Counted from the stretch's first letter, positions 11,421 through 20,547 are shown. The stretch: DNA of 53,736 nt from Bacillota bacterium (GCA_018903255.1 JAHIQT010000192.1:1-53736); one strand, 5' to 3'. Program-made: numbers and translations. The notes: a model not told the origin generated them from the letters alone.

Positions 11421-11597
11421 ATGTATTTAGCAAATCAGTGCAATTACTGTTCTTGTATGGCGCTCAATTGTTTTTCTAAACCGCACAGTCAAGCCTTGTA
11501 TGCGGTTGCATCAATCGTTGAGCAGATATCAACGATTGGTCAATTAAAGGCTAATGTTTTTTTTGTAAAAGAGGCGATAAAAATAGCTCTATCTTAA
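11421..11597 (+). CDS. Possible small Cys-containing protein, 58 aa
   Basis: An ATG frame of 58 codons lies in the gap between gltB and the methyltransferase gene. Its N-terminal third has four cysteines (CNYCSCMALNC); the rest is mildly amphipathic. The ribosome binding site is poor (CAAGG about 10 nt upstream), I see no clear promoter, and it resembles nothing I know. Its last codons and stop enter the inverted repeat at 11585-11633. It may be non-coding. Confidence 0.2.
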   Translation: MYLANQCNYCSCMALNCFSKPHSQALYAVASIVEQISTIGQLKANVFFVKEAIKIALS

Positions 11598-11633
11598 TTA
11601 TAACCGGAATAACGGTTTAATAGAGATAGAGCT
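11585..11633. repeat. 49-bp imperfect palindrome
   Basis: AGCTCTATCT (11585-11594) is exactly inverted at 11624-11633. An inner AACCG/CGGTT stem (11602-11606 with 11613-11617) lies on the same axis. There is no U-tract after either end. It could be a cruciform, a remnant of a mobile repeat or a weak terminator. The rest of the gap up to 11745 holds nothing recognised. Confidence 0.55.
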
Positions 11634-11745
11634 TGATGGCGTTTAGCTTGGAAGCATTAGTTGTTTTATTTAGCGGTGCAGTAATTTAAGCCTCGAGCCT
11701 GCTGCATTTAGATAAATATCACGTCTAGATAAATAAACGCTTGGT

Positions 11746-12729
11746 CTAGAACATTTCCTTACTGAGCTGATCAATCACGTCGCTAGTCGCTTCATATACA
11801 CCAGGGAAGGAACTAATATTTAAGCCCTGACTTAAGCATGGAATAAAATAAAGTTTGCCACATTCTTCACAGGCTTTTTTGGTATCCTCATAGATTTTTT
11901 CTCGGGTCCAGCCGGGGAAATCAACCCGGCCACTGTCGATATCACCCATAAAGGTAATTTTTTCGCCGTATTTCTTGATCAGTTCTGGCACATTGTTGGT
12001 TGTCATAACACCCTGCCAGATATCAATGCCCATTTCAATCATAAAGGGAACCAGATTGGCAGCATAGGAGTCGCTGTGGTGAATAATCAGTTCGACACCA
12101 TTGGCTTTCCAGAATCCATAGACCTGCTTGTAAGCAGGAACAATGAACTCATTAAACATTTGTGGGGAAATAAAAGAAGAAATCTGGCTGCCCCAGTCAT
12201 CGTGATGGAATAAAGCATCGGGATGAATGTGTTTAATCACTTCTGCGGCGTAGGCCAATTCATATTCAACAACATAATCAATCAGCTCCTTCATCGCTTC
12301 AGGTTCTTCATATAAGGCCATCAGAGCATCTTCCATACTCATTAAATGATGGGTCATTTCAAAAATCCCGGGGGCGCAAAATGCGGTGACAAATTTGTCA
12401 TTACGGTCGACTGACTTTGCATGCGCTTCGGCTGCCGCCCACTCTTCATCGGTATAGAATACGGAAGGTGCTTTGACTTGATTTTTCCAATCGGTGATGT
12501 CTTTTAAAGCCTTGTGTTCTTCATCATGCATCGGAAAAGAACCAATTTGATCGGCGGGCCAATCAAAGGTGATCCCCCATTTATTTTTAACGCGCGTGCC
12601 AGGAGCGGGAGCCAGCGGAAGATCCATCGGAGCTTCCATAATCAGTTCCATAAATTCGTATTGATTGACAAATCGATCGGGTGTGCCACCCTTAATAACT
12701 TCCATCAAATTTTGTCTTTTAGTTAACAT
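11746..12729 (-). CDS. Uroporphyrinogen-decarboxylase-family corrinoid methyltransferase
   Basis: The 327-aa protein belongs to the UroD/MtaA/CmuA superfamily, whose members move methyl groups between a substrate or cofactor and a corrinoid protein. It lies 90 nt downstream of a corrinoid protein gene under one promoter. The region where MtaA-type enzymes carry their zinc His-X-Cys reads IIHHSDSY, so the usual cysteine is missing and the metal site must differ. Acetobacterium O-demethylase methyltransferase I enzymes are also zinc enzymes with non-MtaA zinc motifs, so this could be the substrate-demethylating component. There is no activating protein or second methyltransferase in this operon. 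The ATG follows GGAGG. The substrate is unknown. Confidence 0.8.
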   Translation of the reverse strand: MLTKRQNLMEVIKGGTPDRFVNQYEFMELIMEAPMDLPLAPAPGTRVKNKWGITFDWPADQIGSFPMHDEEHKALKDITDWKNQVKAPSVFYTDEEWAAAEAHAKSVDRNDKFVTAFCAPGIFEMTHHLMSMEDALMALYEEPEAMKELIDYVVEYELAYAAEVIKHIHPDALFHHDDWGSQISSFISPQMFNEFIVPAYKQVYGFWKANGVELIIHHSDSYAANLVPFMIEMGIDIWQGVMTTNNVPELIKKYGEKITFMGDIDSGRVDFPGWTREKIYEDTKKACEECGKLYFIPCLSQGLNISSFPGVYEATSDVIDQLSKEMF

Positions 12730-12819
12730 CGCAATACCTCCTAAAATTTTGGTCTGTTCATTTAAACAATTGAATTTTATTTTAAAATCAGTTAGCTATG
12801 ATTGGTGGGAATATAAAAT

Positions 12820-13449
12820 TTAAGCGGTGGCCAACTCGCGGGCTTTGACGGCTGCACTACCGGCATCGGGAGCATATCCATCGGCGCCAACTTCAGCTGC
12901 GTATTCCGGGGTTACCGGAGCCCCGCCGACGATCACTTTGATATCCGGAAAAGCCGCTTTGACAGTTGCCACTGCTTCTTTTAAGGCTGGCATGGTGGTG
13001 GTTAGCAGACCGGAACATGCGACGATTTTGACATTGGTATTATCTTTAATGGCCTGAACGAAGGTGTCAGCTGGCACATCAACACCCAGATCAACCATAT
13101 CAAAGCCAGCACTTTCGATCATCATCGAGACCAGATTTTTGCCAATATCATGGAGATCACCGGCTACGGTACCGATGACACAGGTACCCAGGGAGGTAGA
13201 ACCATCGCCAGCCATCAGTGGTTTTAGAACCTCGACCCCTTTTGACATGGCTTTGGCGGCGATTAACATTTCGGGAACAAAAATTTCTCCAGCTGAGAAT
13301 TTATCTCCAACCACACCCATTGATTCGACCATTGCCTGAAGGACTTCGGCAGGTGCGCTGCCCTCGTCTAAGGCTTCCTGAACTAATCCGGGAACCAGTT
13401 TCGACTTTCCGGCTTCGACCTTTGCTTTGACTTCTTCAATTTTCGACAT
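12820..13449 (-). CDS. Corrinoid (cobalamin-binding) methyltransferase protein
   Basis: Starting at the ATG at 13449, which follows GGAGGA, the protein is 209 aa. A frame reaching 13500 adds an unlikely N-terminus. It has the MtaC/MttC layout: a helical cap of about 85 residues, then a B12-binding Rossmann domain with DLHDIGKN (His100 as lower cobalt ligand), the SGLLTTT block and VIVGGAPVT. It carries the methyl group as methyl-Co(III). Its partner is probably the UroD-family enzyme just downstream. It is transcribed from the palindrome-covered promoter at 13617-13645, so the TetR protein upstream is its likely regulator. Confidence 0.93.
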   Translation of the reverse strand: MSKIEEVKAKVEAGKSKLVPGLVQEALDEGSAPAEVLQAMVESMGVVGDKFSAGEIFVPEMLIAAKAMSKGVEVLKPLMAGDGSTSLGTCVIGTVAGDLHDIGKNLVSMMIESAGFDMVDLGVDVPADTFVQAIKDNTNVKIVACSGLLTTTMPALKEAVATVKAAFPDIKVIVGGAPVTPEYAAEVGADGYAPDAGSAAVKARELATA

Positions 13450-13505
13450 CTTTTTTTCCTCCTGTATAATGTGATTTGTTGTGATATCAGCCGATATCAA
13501 CTATG

Positions 13506-13541
13506 TTAACGATGTTTACGTGTGTGCGTAAGCAAATCGTT
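13506..13541 (-). promoter_or_regulatory. Imperfect hairpin in the 5' leader of the corrinoid operon
   Basis: AACGAT and TTACG on one side pair with CGTAA and ATCGTT on the other, across 13506-13541, in the untranslated leader between promoter and corrinoid gene. There is no U-tract. The role is unknown. Confidence 0.35.
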
Positions 13542-13588
13542 AAGAACTTTAAAAACGAATGAAGGCATCCAATAAAACGTTTGCACGT

Positions 13589-13645
13589 TATATTGTAATT
13601 GCTTGCAAGCAATTACAATATATAATACTCTAAGCAAAAAGTCAA
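13589..13645 (-). promoter_or_regulatory. Promoter with 34-bp perfect palindrome (probable TetR operator)
   Basis: On the minus strand TTGACT (13640-13645), a 17-bp spacer and TATATT (13617-13622) form a good sigma-A promoter. The -10 hexamer is the first six bases of a perfect palindrome, 13589-13622 (half-site TATATTGTAATTGCTTG). A protein bound there would cover -10 and the start site. The neighbouring TetR gene makes it the natural candidate. Confidence 0.8.
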
Positions 13646-13715
13646 TTAAATTCGTAAATTAAAAGTATAATGCTAAAATATCGATGAAGAAAACGATTAA
13701 ATCATAATAAAGATT

Positions 13716-13760
13716 AAAAATAAAAAGATGCTGCTATTGTTCGCAAACAATAGCAGCATC
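13716..13760 (-). terminator. Terminator of the TetR gene, overlapping its last codons
   Basis: A perfect 15-bp stem (13727-13741 with 13746-13760, 4-nt loop) is followed on the minus strand by TTTTTATTTTT. The stop codon of the TetR gene lies inside the second arm. It insulates the TetR gene from the corrinoid operon. Confidence 0.9.
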
Positions 13761-14426
13761 TTCGATGTACAAATAATTTTTAACTTCTTTTAGTTGGGGA
13801 TATTCTTCAAGGAGTCGATCGACGGTGCAGTTAGCTGAACTGATCAAAGATTTAAGGAGCAGGCTTTGATAATCTATTTTCAAAGAATAGAACATCTGAT
13901 TGATGCACAGATCAAAAATCTCGTCTTTCGAAATGAGGATTTCTTTTTCATATTGTTTCATGGTTAAAGCCCGGATCACCCCAAAGGATGCCGTAACCGC
14001 ACAACTACAAAGGAGCTCTTTTTCAGATTCATCTATTTGATCGTTCTGATTTACCAGGGTTTGGTAAAGTGAGTAGAGATTGCCGTCGCGGGTAGCTTTT
14101 TCAAGCAAATCGAACTTATTCATTTCATAAATAAAGCGGTCGTAGTGGGGATCGATTCCAGTTAACTGAAAATGCAGTTTAAAAAAAGTTATTAATTGTA
14201 ATAGCTCATCATTGGTGGGAAGATACTTGAGCAGGTGCGAGTATAGGGTTTCATAATTATTATTAAGCATATCGCTGGCGATGATGTCTTTTGTTTTGAA
14301 ATAGTAGGTAACCAAACCCAGATTTACACCCGCTTCTTTGGCGATCAGGGTGTTTGGGGTGTTAGCGTAACCATTTTCCAGGTAGAGCCGCTTGGCAGCA
14401 TTGTAAATTTTATCTCTCGTATTCAT
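13734..14426 (-). CDS. TetR/AcrR family transcriptional regulator
   Basis: The 230-aa protein starts with a typical TetR helix-turn-helix (IAKEAGVNLGLVTYYFKTK, about residues 25-45) followed by an all-helical ligand domain of low conservation. It is transcribed toward the corrinoid/methyltransferase operon but ends in its own terminator. The 34-bp palindrome over the -10 box of the operon promoter is its most likely operator. A shorter inverted repeat over its own -10 region (14448-14465) could mediate autoregulation, although the two sites are not alike. The inducer is probably the operon's methylated substrate (inference). Confidence 0.9.
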   Translation of the reverse strand: MNTRDKIYNAAKRLYLENGYANTPNTLIAKEAGVNLGLVTYYFKTKDIIASDMLNNNYETLYSHLLKYLPTNDELLQLITFFKLHFQLTGIDPHYDRFIYEMNKFDLLEKATRDGNLYSLYQTLVNQNDQIDESEKELLCSCAVTASFGVIRALTMKQYEKEILISKDEIFDLCINQMFYSLKIDYQSLLLKSLISSANCTVDRLLEEYPQLKEVKNYLYIEDAAIVCEQ

Positions 14427-14447
14427 GACGATTGTCCTCGTTCTCTT

Positions 14448-14465
14448 TATTATAGGAATATAATA
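14448..14465 (-). promoter_or_regulatory. Inverted repeat over the -10 region of the TetR gene
   Basis: TATTATA-GGAA-TATAATA is a 7-bp inverted repeat that includes a TATAAT box on the minus strand about 20 bases above the start codon. It may be promoter and operator together, though AT-rich symmetry could arise by chance. Confidence 0.35.
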
Positions 14466-14690
14466 GCATAAAAAATGAAAAGCCGTCCATGCCTAAATTA
14501 TTTACCGACAAAATAGCCAAACAAGTAGTTGGAAAAAAGAGCATCTTAAATAGGATTACAGACCAGTGGTCACTAAGACATAAAGAAGTTGATTAACTTG
14601 TCCCTACCAGGGTATTAAAACAAGACTAGTAAGGGATCAAAACTGATTCTTATTCGAATAATTTGGGTTAAGAAAGATGAGGATGATAGT

Positions 14691-15263
14691 ATGAAAAGGT
14701 TAAAGTTATCAATAGTGATGGGAATCGCTGCAACGCTGATCTTAGTCCTGACCGGTTGTGGCGGCAGTGAAAATGGTGGTAGTGCTACCGGTCAGTCTGA
14801 TCTTTCAAGAGATACCGTTTATGAGTTTTATGATGCGGTGGAGTTGGATCAGACCAAGGCAGAGGTGGATGCAAAATTACGGGTGACACCAACTGAAAGC
14901 GCCCAAATGGGCAACATCTTTACGTACGTGAATGAGGATAGCGGTTTTGGGGTCAGTGTTATGTTTGATGAAAATGGAATCGCCACAAGTAAAACCTTGT
15001 TTTACTCAATGACGAAAGATTTGGCTTTTTTAACAAAAAAAGCTGTGACCAAAGAACAGGCTGAGAACATTCCTGATGGCGCCACCTATGATGATGTTAA
15101 AAATATGCTCGGCGGTGACGGAACCGAAACCAGTGTTACCCAGATCCCTTTTGAAGACAACAAGCTAAGCTACATCAGGGTATGGATCAATCCCGATGGC
15201 ACGATGCTTCAGGTCGTCTTTTTAACGGATGGAACGATCGGCAAGGTGATGTTTTTTGATTAG
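14691..15263 (+). CDS. Lipoprotein with tandem SmpA/BLIP-like repeats
   Basis: The 190-aa protein has a lipoprotein signal peptide with lipobox LTGC (Cys at about residue 23), then a Gly/Ser linker. Two similar modules follow, beginning near LDQTKAEVDAKL and YDDVKNMLGGDG. This helix-then-sheet repeat is typical of SmpA/OmlA- and BLIP-like (DUF3862) domains of Gram-positive lipoproteins. It should be anchored on the outer face of the membrane. The function is unknown. The start follows GATGAGGATG. It precedes the subtilase gene by 181 nt and is probably transcribed separately. Confidence 0.75.
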   Translation: MKRLKLSIVMGIAATLILVLTGCGGSENGGSATGQSDLSRDTVYEFYDAVELDQTKAEVDAKLRVTPTESAQMGNIFTYVNEDSGFGVSVMFDENGIATSKTLFYSMTKDLAFLTKKAVTKEQAENIPDGATYDDVKNMLGGDGTETSVTQIPFEDNKLSYIRVWINPDGTMLQVVFLTDGTIGKVMFFD

Positions 15264-15444
15264 TCAGAAACCGATAAGCGAAACCAATATTAAAATTCTT
15301 AAGTATTGCCTGAAATGAAGGGAGAATATAAAGTATTTATGTTATAGTAATATATCGTAAATGGAATGGTTATAATAAAAGCAAAGGATTACATATGAAG
15401 GATAATACTACAAAGATGATACCGCAGTGCGAAGGGAGGACAGC

Positions 15445-17262
15445 ATGATTACTAAAATAAGAAAAATAAGACGATGGCTTGCAATAATGATGGTTTTCTT
15501 CTTGCTGTTTCCAGCAGGGAGTTATGCAGAAGATGTAGTTTATCCTGGCGATCAATCGATTGAGACAGCGATACAAGATAATAGCAGTACCGCGATAAAT
15601 GAAGAGCCGGGGCAGGGTAATGAAACACCGGCTGAGATACAAACCCTTGATGCGGTGCCAGCGGTTAATATCAACGAGAACCTCGATCAGCAGATCATTA
15701 TCATCTATAAAGATAGCGGTGAAGATAATGTCAAAAATCTGGCTCTGACTGATGAAGAGGTAGTTTCTGGTGAACAGGTTTCAAATCGGGTTGATCTCAT
15801 CGAAGTTAGCGAAGATACCAATATAGAGGCCTTGATGGCCGAGATGGAACAAAACCCAAATGTCTTGACAGTCGATAAAAATGATAAAATTGAAGTGACT
15901 GCCCTTCCTAACGATCCCTATATTGTGAGTGGTGCCGCCTGGCAGTTTCAACGGGTTGGAGCTGACCAGACCTGGGATCAGGTAAACAATGCGGCTCCGG
16001 TTGTGGTTGCGGTCATTGATACGGGCCTAAATGTTAATCATCCTGATCTGATCGGCAATATCGTGGCTGGGTATGATTTTGTTACTGGAAAACCCAATGT
16101 TATCGATTTGGCCGGTCATGGCACCGCCGTCAGCGGAACCATTGCGGCTGTGGCCAATAACGGGATTGGTGGCGCCGGAATTTCGGGACTGGCCAATATA
16201 AAAATTGCCCCTTATCGGACTGGCGGTGCCTATAGTGGCGATACCCAGCTGGATGTGGCTTATATTTGTGCGGCACTGCTAAAAGCGGCTGAGCGGCCAG
16301 AGGTGAAGGTAATCAATATGAGTTTTGGTGGCTACGGAACCTTTTCTTCATTGGCGGTGGCTGTTAATGAGGCCGTCAACGCCGGAAAAATTGTGGTCGC
16401 TTCTTCAGGCAATGAAGGGGAATCCTGGAATGCTCGGGTCGGCCAGTATTCCTATCCGGCATCCTATGATCATGTTATTTCGGTCGGAGCCATTAATAAG
16501 AACAATGTCCGGGCATCATTTTCACAATACAATGATCGGGTCGATTTAAGTGCCCCGGGTCAATCGGTATTAACGACCTCCAGAAGTGGTGGTTACGAGT
16601 ATGCCAGCGGAACTTCTTTCTCCAGCCCGATCGTAGCCGGCGCCTGTGCGGTACTAGTCGCAGCAGATCCCAGCTTAAATGCACAAGAGGTTGAGGCGAT
16701 TCTCAAAAGCACTGCCTTGGACCTGGGAGCAGCAGGCAGTGATCCTTACTATGGCAGCGGTTTGATTCAGCTGAATACGGCGGTGGCTTCGATTAATTCC
16801 AATCAAAAAACTGGCATTACCTATCGTACTCATGTCCAGAATGTCGGTTGGCAGGGTTGGCGGAGTGATGGCCAGAGCAGTGGTACTTCCGGCCAATCGC
16901 TACGGCTTGAAGGCATCGAAATCAAGACTGATAAATTAACCTATAATCTTGGTATTGAGTACCAGACCCATGTCCAAAATATTGGCTGGCAGGGTTTTAG
17001 GAGCGATGGTCAAACCAGCGGAACCTATGGTCAATCATTGCGATTAGAGGCCATTCAAATTCGTCTCACCGGCCCCGATGCACCCAACTATGATGTTTAT
17101 TATCGGGTGCACAGCCAGAACTATGGTTGGCTGGACTGGGCTAAGAATGGCGCAAATTCAGGAACTCAGGGCAAGGGCTTAAGGCTTGAAGCGATTGAAA
17201 TAAAAATTGTCCCTAAAGAAGATGCACCACCGGGCTCAACCAATCGACCGTTTATTATTTAA
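15445..17262 (+). CDS. Secreted subtilisin-like serine protease with three ChW repeats
   Basis: The 605-aa protein starts at the ATG at 15445, after GAAGGGAGGA; an upstream GTG in frame would lie inside that site. A signal peptide ends near SYA (residue 28). An inhibitor-I9-like propeptide covers about 83-153. The S8 peptidase follows, with Asp192 (VIDTG), His225 (GHGTAVSG), oxyanion Asn323 and Ser391 (GTSFSSP). Three ChW (clostridial hydrophobic Trp) repeats occupy about 459-493, 505-540 and 552-588, each with a QNxGW core and a GLRLE-like end. ChW repeats occur on clostridial surface and cellulosome-like proteins and probably fix the protease at the cell surface. The triad is complete. Confidence 0.93.
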   Translation: MITKIRKIRRWLAIMMVFFLLFPAGSYAEDVVYPGDQSIETAIQDNSSTAINEEPGQGNETPAEIQTLDAVPAVNINENLDQQIIIIYKDSGEDNVKNLALTDEEVVSGEQVSNRVDLIEVSEDTNIEALMAEMEQNPNVLTVDKNDKIEVTALPNDPYIVSGAAWQFQRVGADQTWDQVNNAAPVVVAVIDTGLNVNHPDLIGNIVAGYDFVTGKPNVIDLAGHGTAVSGTIAAVANNGIGGAGISGLANIKIAPYRTGGAYSGDTQLDVAYICAALLKAAERPEVKVINMSFGGYGTFSSLAVAVNEAVNAGKIVVASSGNEGESWNARVGQYSYPASYDHVISVGAINKNNVRASFSQYNDRVDLSAPGQSVLTTSRSGGYEYASGTSFSSPIVAGACAVLVAADPSLNAQEVEAILKSTALDLGAAGSDPYYGSGLIQLNTAVASINSNQKTGITYRTHVQNVGWQGWRSDGQSSGTSGQSLRLEGIEIKTDKLTYNLGIEYQTHVQNIGWQGFRSDGQTSGTYGQSLRLEAIQIRLTGPDAPNYDVYYRVHSQNYGWLDWAKNGANSGTQGKGLRLEAIEIKIVPKEDAPPGSTNRPFII

Positions 17263-17277
17263 AAATAATAAACGGTC
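17246..17277 (+). terminator. Hairpin overlapping the stop codon of the subtilase gene
   Basis: A perfect 14-bp stem (GACCGTTTATTATT, 17246-17259, with 17264-17277) has a 4-nt loop. The subtilase stop codon begins in the loop. The following run (AAAATTTTGATT) is a weak U-tract. Confidence 0.6.
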
Positions 17278-17364
17278 AAAATTTTGATTAAAATTGATGA
17301 ATTGGGGTAGATTGATTATTGGAGAACATGTAATGATTAATAAAAAAGGAAGGAGTAATTGGAG

Positions 17365-17622
17365 ATGATAATTAGCTGGGACAATATCAGCGAAGTGAAC
17401 CGACGCATTAAAGAACGGGATCTTGACTATAAGGTCCATTTAAGTGATTCCTGCGGTGGCCAAAGCATGTGGATTGAAGCCTTAAGCAAGGACAATCGTT
17501 TTGACAATCTGGATGATTTGAACGGTTTGATACAGGATTATTTTTCGGAGATTCATGCCGATGTCGAGTTCAGCTGGGATAAAAAATCCTTTTGGTCAAA
17601 AGATCGTTCCCTGGTATTCTAA
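17365..17622 (+). CDS. Small conserved clostridial-type protein, 85 aa
   Basis: The ATG at 17365 follows AAGGAAGGAG with 9-nt spacing; a TTG at 17359 is an alternative start. The product is a small acidic soluble protein with the central stretch HLSDSCGGQSMWIEAL and no membrane segment. It resembles small 80-90-aa clostridial proteins with an (R/S)D(A/S)CGGQ motif (the group named RDAC family, from memory and not verified). The function is unknown. It stands between the subtilase and the sigma-54 regulator and has its own terminator. Confidence 0.65.
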   Translation: MIISWDNISEVNRRIKERDLDYKVHLSDSCGGQSMWIEALSKDNRFDNLDDLNGLIQDYFSEIHADVEFSWDKKSFWSKDRSLVF

Positions 17623-17669
17623 TAGGGAGTATTTTTAAGCTTAAGTGAATGGGACACCCATATAAATAA

Positions 17670-17712
17670 AACACCATAAACAGGAGCCTTGCAGCCCCCT
17701 GTTTATGGTGTT
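17670..17712. terminator. Bidirectional terminator
   Basis: A 15-bp stem (AACACCATAAACAGG, 17670-17684, with 17698-17712) is followed by GTTATTTTTT on the plus strand and by TTATTTATA on the minus strand. It serves both convergent genes. Confidence 0.9.
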
Positions 17713-17713
17713 G

Positions 17714-19135
17714 TTATTTTTTGATATACTTATTGACCAGACGATAAGCGGTGGTCTGGCTTAAGCCCAGAGAATCGGCCAGATCGCTCATATTGTCATA
17801 AATCTCATAATAATCTTCAATAATTCCGCGTTTATAGTTTTCCACCAGATCATCGAAAATGATTTTCTTTTTGTGGATGCTTTCTTTCGTTGCAAAAGCA
17901 GCTACCTGTTCAGGTAATTTGTCGATACCAATGACGCTGCCAAGACTCATCACCGCCATTTGTTCAACGGCATTTTTTAGCTGACGGACATTTCCCGGCC
18001 AGTCGTATTGGATTAGGGCTTCAATAACCGGGTTAGAAAAAACCTTATTCTGTTTGTACTTCTTATTATATTCCTTCAAATAATATTGGGCAATCGGAAA
18101 AATATCATCGCGGCGTTCACGCAACGATGGCACTGTTTGGGTGATCCCATTGATGCGCCAATACAGGTCTTCGCGAAAGGTATTCTTGGCGACCAGTTCT
18201 GTCAGATTTTTATTGGTAGCAGTGATAATTCGGGTGTTTACCGTTTTAGATTCTAATCCCCCGACCGAGGTAAAACGTTGATTTTCCAGAAAATCGAGCA
18301 GTTTGACCTGAATATTGGGTTGCAATTCGCCGATCTCATCAAGAAACAGGGTACCGTGATTGGCCATTTCCACCAGTCCTTTTTTACCTTTAGGGCTGGC
18401 TCCGGTGAAGGCATAGGGGACATATCCAAAGAGCTCGCTTTCGATCAGATTGTCGGGAATCGAAGCACAATTGATCGAAATAAAGGGACTGCTTTTACGG
18501 GGGCTGCAATCATGAATAAATTTTGCGATTAAGCTCTTACCCACCCCACTTTCGCCCAACAGTAAAATAGGAATATCTGATTTGGCGGCCTTCTTCAATT
18601 TATGCAGGGTCTGATAAAGAATGTAGCTGCGACCGACAATATTATTGCTGGCCTTGGTTCGTTCTTCGCGGGAACCTTTTTTATCCTTAAGCTCGCCAGT
18701 AGCATCTGTTTTTTCCTGGTTCAGATAATCCAAATCAAACTCAACAAAGGATTCCCGTTTTAAGGTGTTATAAACCAGCATCACTAATTCATGATCCGAA
18801 TTATAAAGCGGGGTAGTAATGGTGATGTGCTCTTCGTCTGTCAAGATGGAGCGCTGTCGGGAGATGATGGTGCGTTTTTTTTCAATTGCGGTAGCCGTCG
18901 AAGGTGGTGTCCAGAAACCCTGGAAAGAGGTTAAAAAATTGAGCTTCCACATTTTTTCCGCCGAAATTCCATGATACTCCAGACAGGCCGGATTGGCATA
19001 GAGAACATTACCATCCTTATCGGTTACGGTGACTTCGATAAAACTATTCTCCAAAATATCCAGAAAAAATTCACTGGAGAGGGTTTTCAAATAATCTGAA
19101 TACTCGGGACTGTGATTCATTTCGTTTTTAAGCAT
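17714..19135 (-). CDS. PAS-containing sigma-54-dependent transcriptional activator
   Basis: The 473-aa protein has an N-terminal PAS domain (about 20-130), a sigma-54 AAA+ domain (about 165-400) with Walker A GESGVGKS and Walker B-type TLFLDEIGEL, and a C-terminal helix-turn-helix ending DLADSLGLSQTTAYRLVNKY. The sigma-54 contact loop reads YAFTGA instead of GAFTGA. Arginine-finger-type residues appear in FREDLYWRI. It is divergent from the quaternary-amine operon, whose -24/-12 promoter lies 275 bases from its start codon, so it almost certainly activates that operon. The PAS domain may sense the substrate or a related signal (inference). The start follows GAGGA. Confidence 0.92.
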   Translation of the reverse strand: MLKNEMNHSPEYSDYLKTLSSEFFLDILENSFIEVTVTDKDGNVLYANPACLEYHGISAEKMWKLNFLTSFQGFWTPPSTATAIEKKRTIISRQRSILTDEEHITITTPLYNSDHELVMLVYNTLKRESFVEFDLDYLNQEKTDATGELKDKKGSREERTKASNNIVGRSYILYQTLHKLKKAAKSDIPILLLGESGVGKSLIAKFIHDCSPRKSSPFISINCASIPDNLIESELFGYVPYAFTGASPKGKKGLVEMANHGTLFLDEIGELQPNIQVKLLDFLENQRFTSVGGLESKTVNTRIITATNKNLTELVAKNTFREDLYWRINGITQTVPSLRERRDDIFPIAQYYLKEYNKKYKQNKVFSNPVIEALIQYDWPGNVRQLKNAVEQMAVMSLGSVIGIDKLPEQVAAFATKESIHKKKIIFDDLVENYKRGIIEDYYEIYDNMSDLADSLGLSQTTAYRLVNKYIKK

Positions 19136-19409
19136 GCACTTTCCTCGATCTCACATTTATATTTGGCATTTTATTGATTGGTTTTTATTTGAGTGGTTGC
19201 TATTACCAATGTATTGTGTCGATCAGTTAGAATCATTTTTACAACACAACTTGATAATAAATCAAATAATCCGAATTAACAAGAGCAAAAAATCATATTT
19301 TTTCAAAAGCGGAAAAATAGAAGCCGTCTTTTTCAATATTGGAAAGAATATCAGGGTTACGAAAGTCAAAAAATGGCTATATAGTATAAATATCAGCTGC
19401 TCTTTGTTT
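19136..19409. promoter_or_regulatory. Divergent intergenic region: presumed activator-binding region
   Basis: This AT-rich stretch between the activator gene and the sigma-54 promoter should contain the upstream activator sites. I see only short symmetries, none repeated: ATTGGT/ACCAAT around 19178-19211 and a near-palindrome TTCAATATTGGAA near 19330. A 99-codon frame across it has no ribosome binding site and is probably spurious. Confidence 0.35.
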
Positions 19410-19424
19410 TGGCACGGTTATTGC
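19410..19424 (+). promoter_or_regulatory. Sigma-54 (-24/-12) promoter of the quaternary-amine operon
   Basis: TGGCACGGTTATTGC matches the RpoN consensus, with GG and GC exactly 10 bases apart. The expected start site is near 19436, giving a leader of about 190 nt. In that leader TCTCGTA (19454-19460) is inverted at 19504-19510, and no gene is seen. Confidence 0.92.
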
Positions 19425-19623
19425 GATACATAACATCAAGAATTAGCATAACATCTCGTAAATAAGTTAGAAAGGAGAAAAACAAAGGTGTAATCGGTTA
19501 GACTACGAGAAAGAAAAACAGCAGTCCAGAAAAAGTGCCCTGATTAAACGGGGATCGGGACAGTTGAGTTTTTTGAGTAATGAATTTCGCAATGATCAAT
19601 TATAAGTTTATGAAGGAGACTAA

Positions 19624-20547
<924 letters not shown>

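Noticed and set aside
13506-13700. Cobalamin riboswitch ahead of the corrinoid operon
   Set aside because: No B12-box-like conserved segment; the leader contains only a short imperfect hairpin.
19134-19433. 99-codon frame across the regulator/operon intergenic region
   Set aside because: It starts inside the divergent gene's start region, has no ribosome binding site, and runs through the sigma-54 promoter; composition is that of AT-rich spacer.
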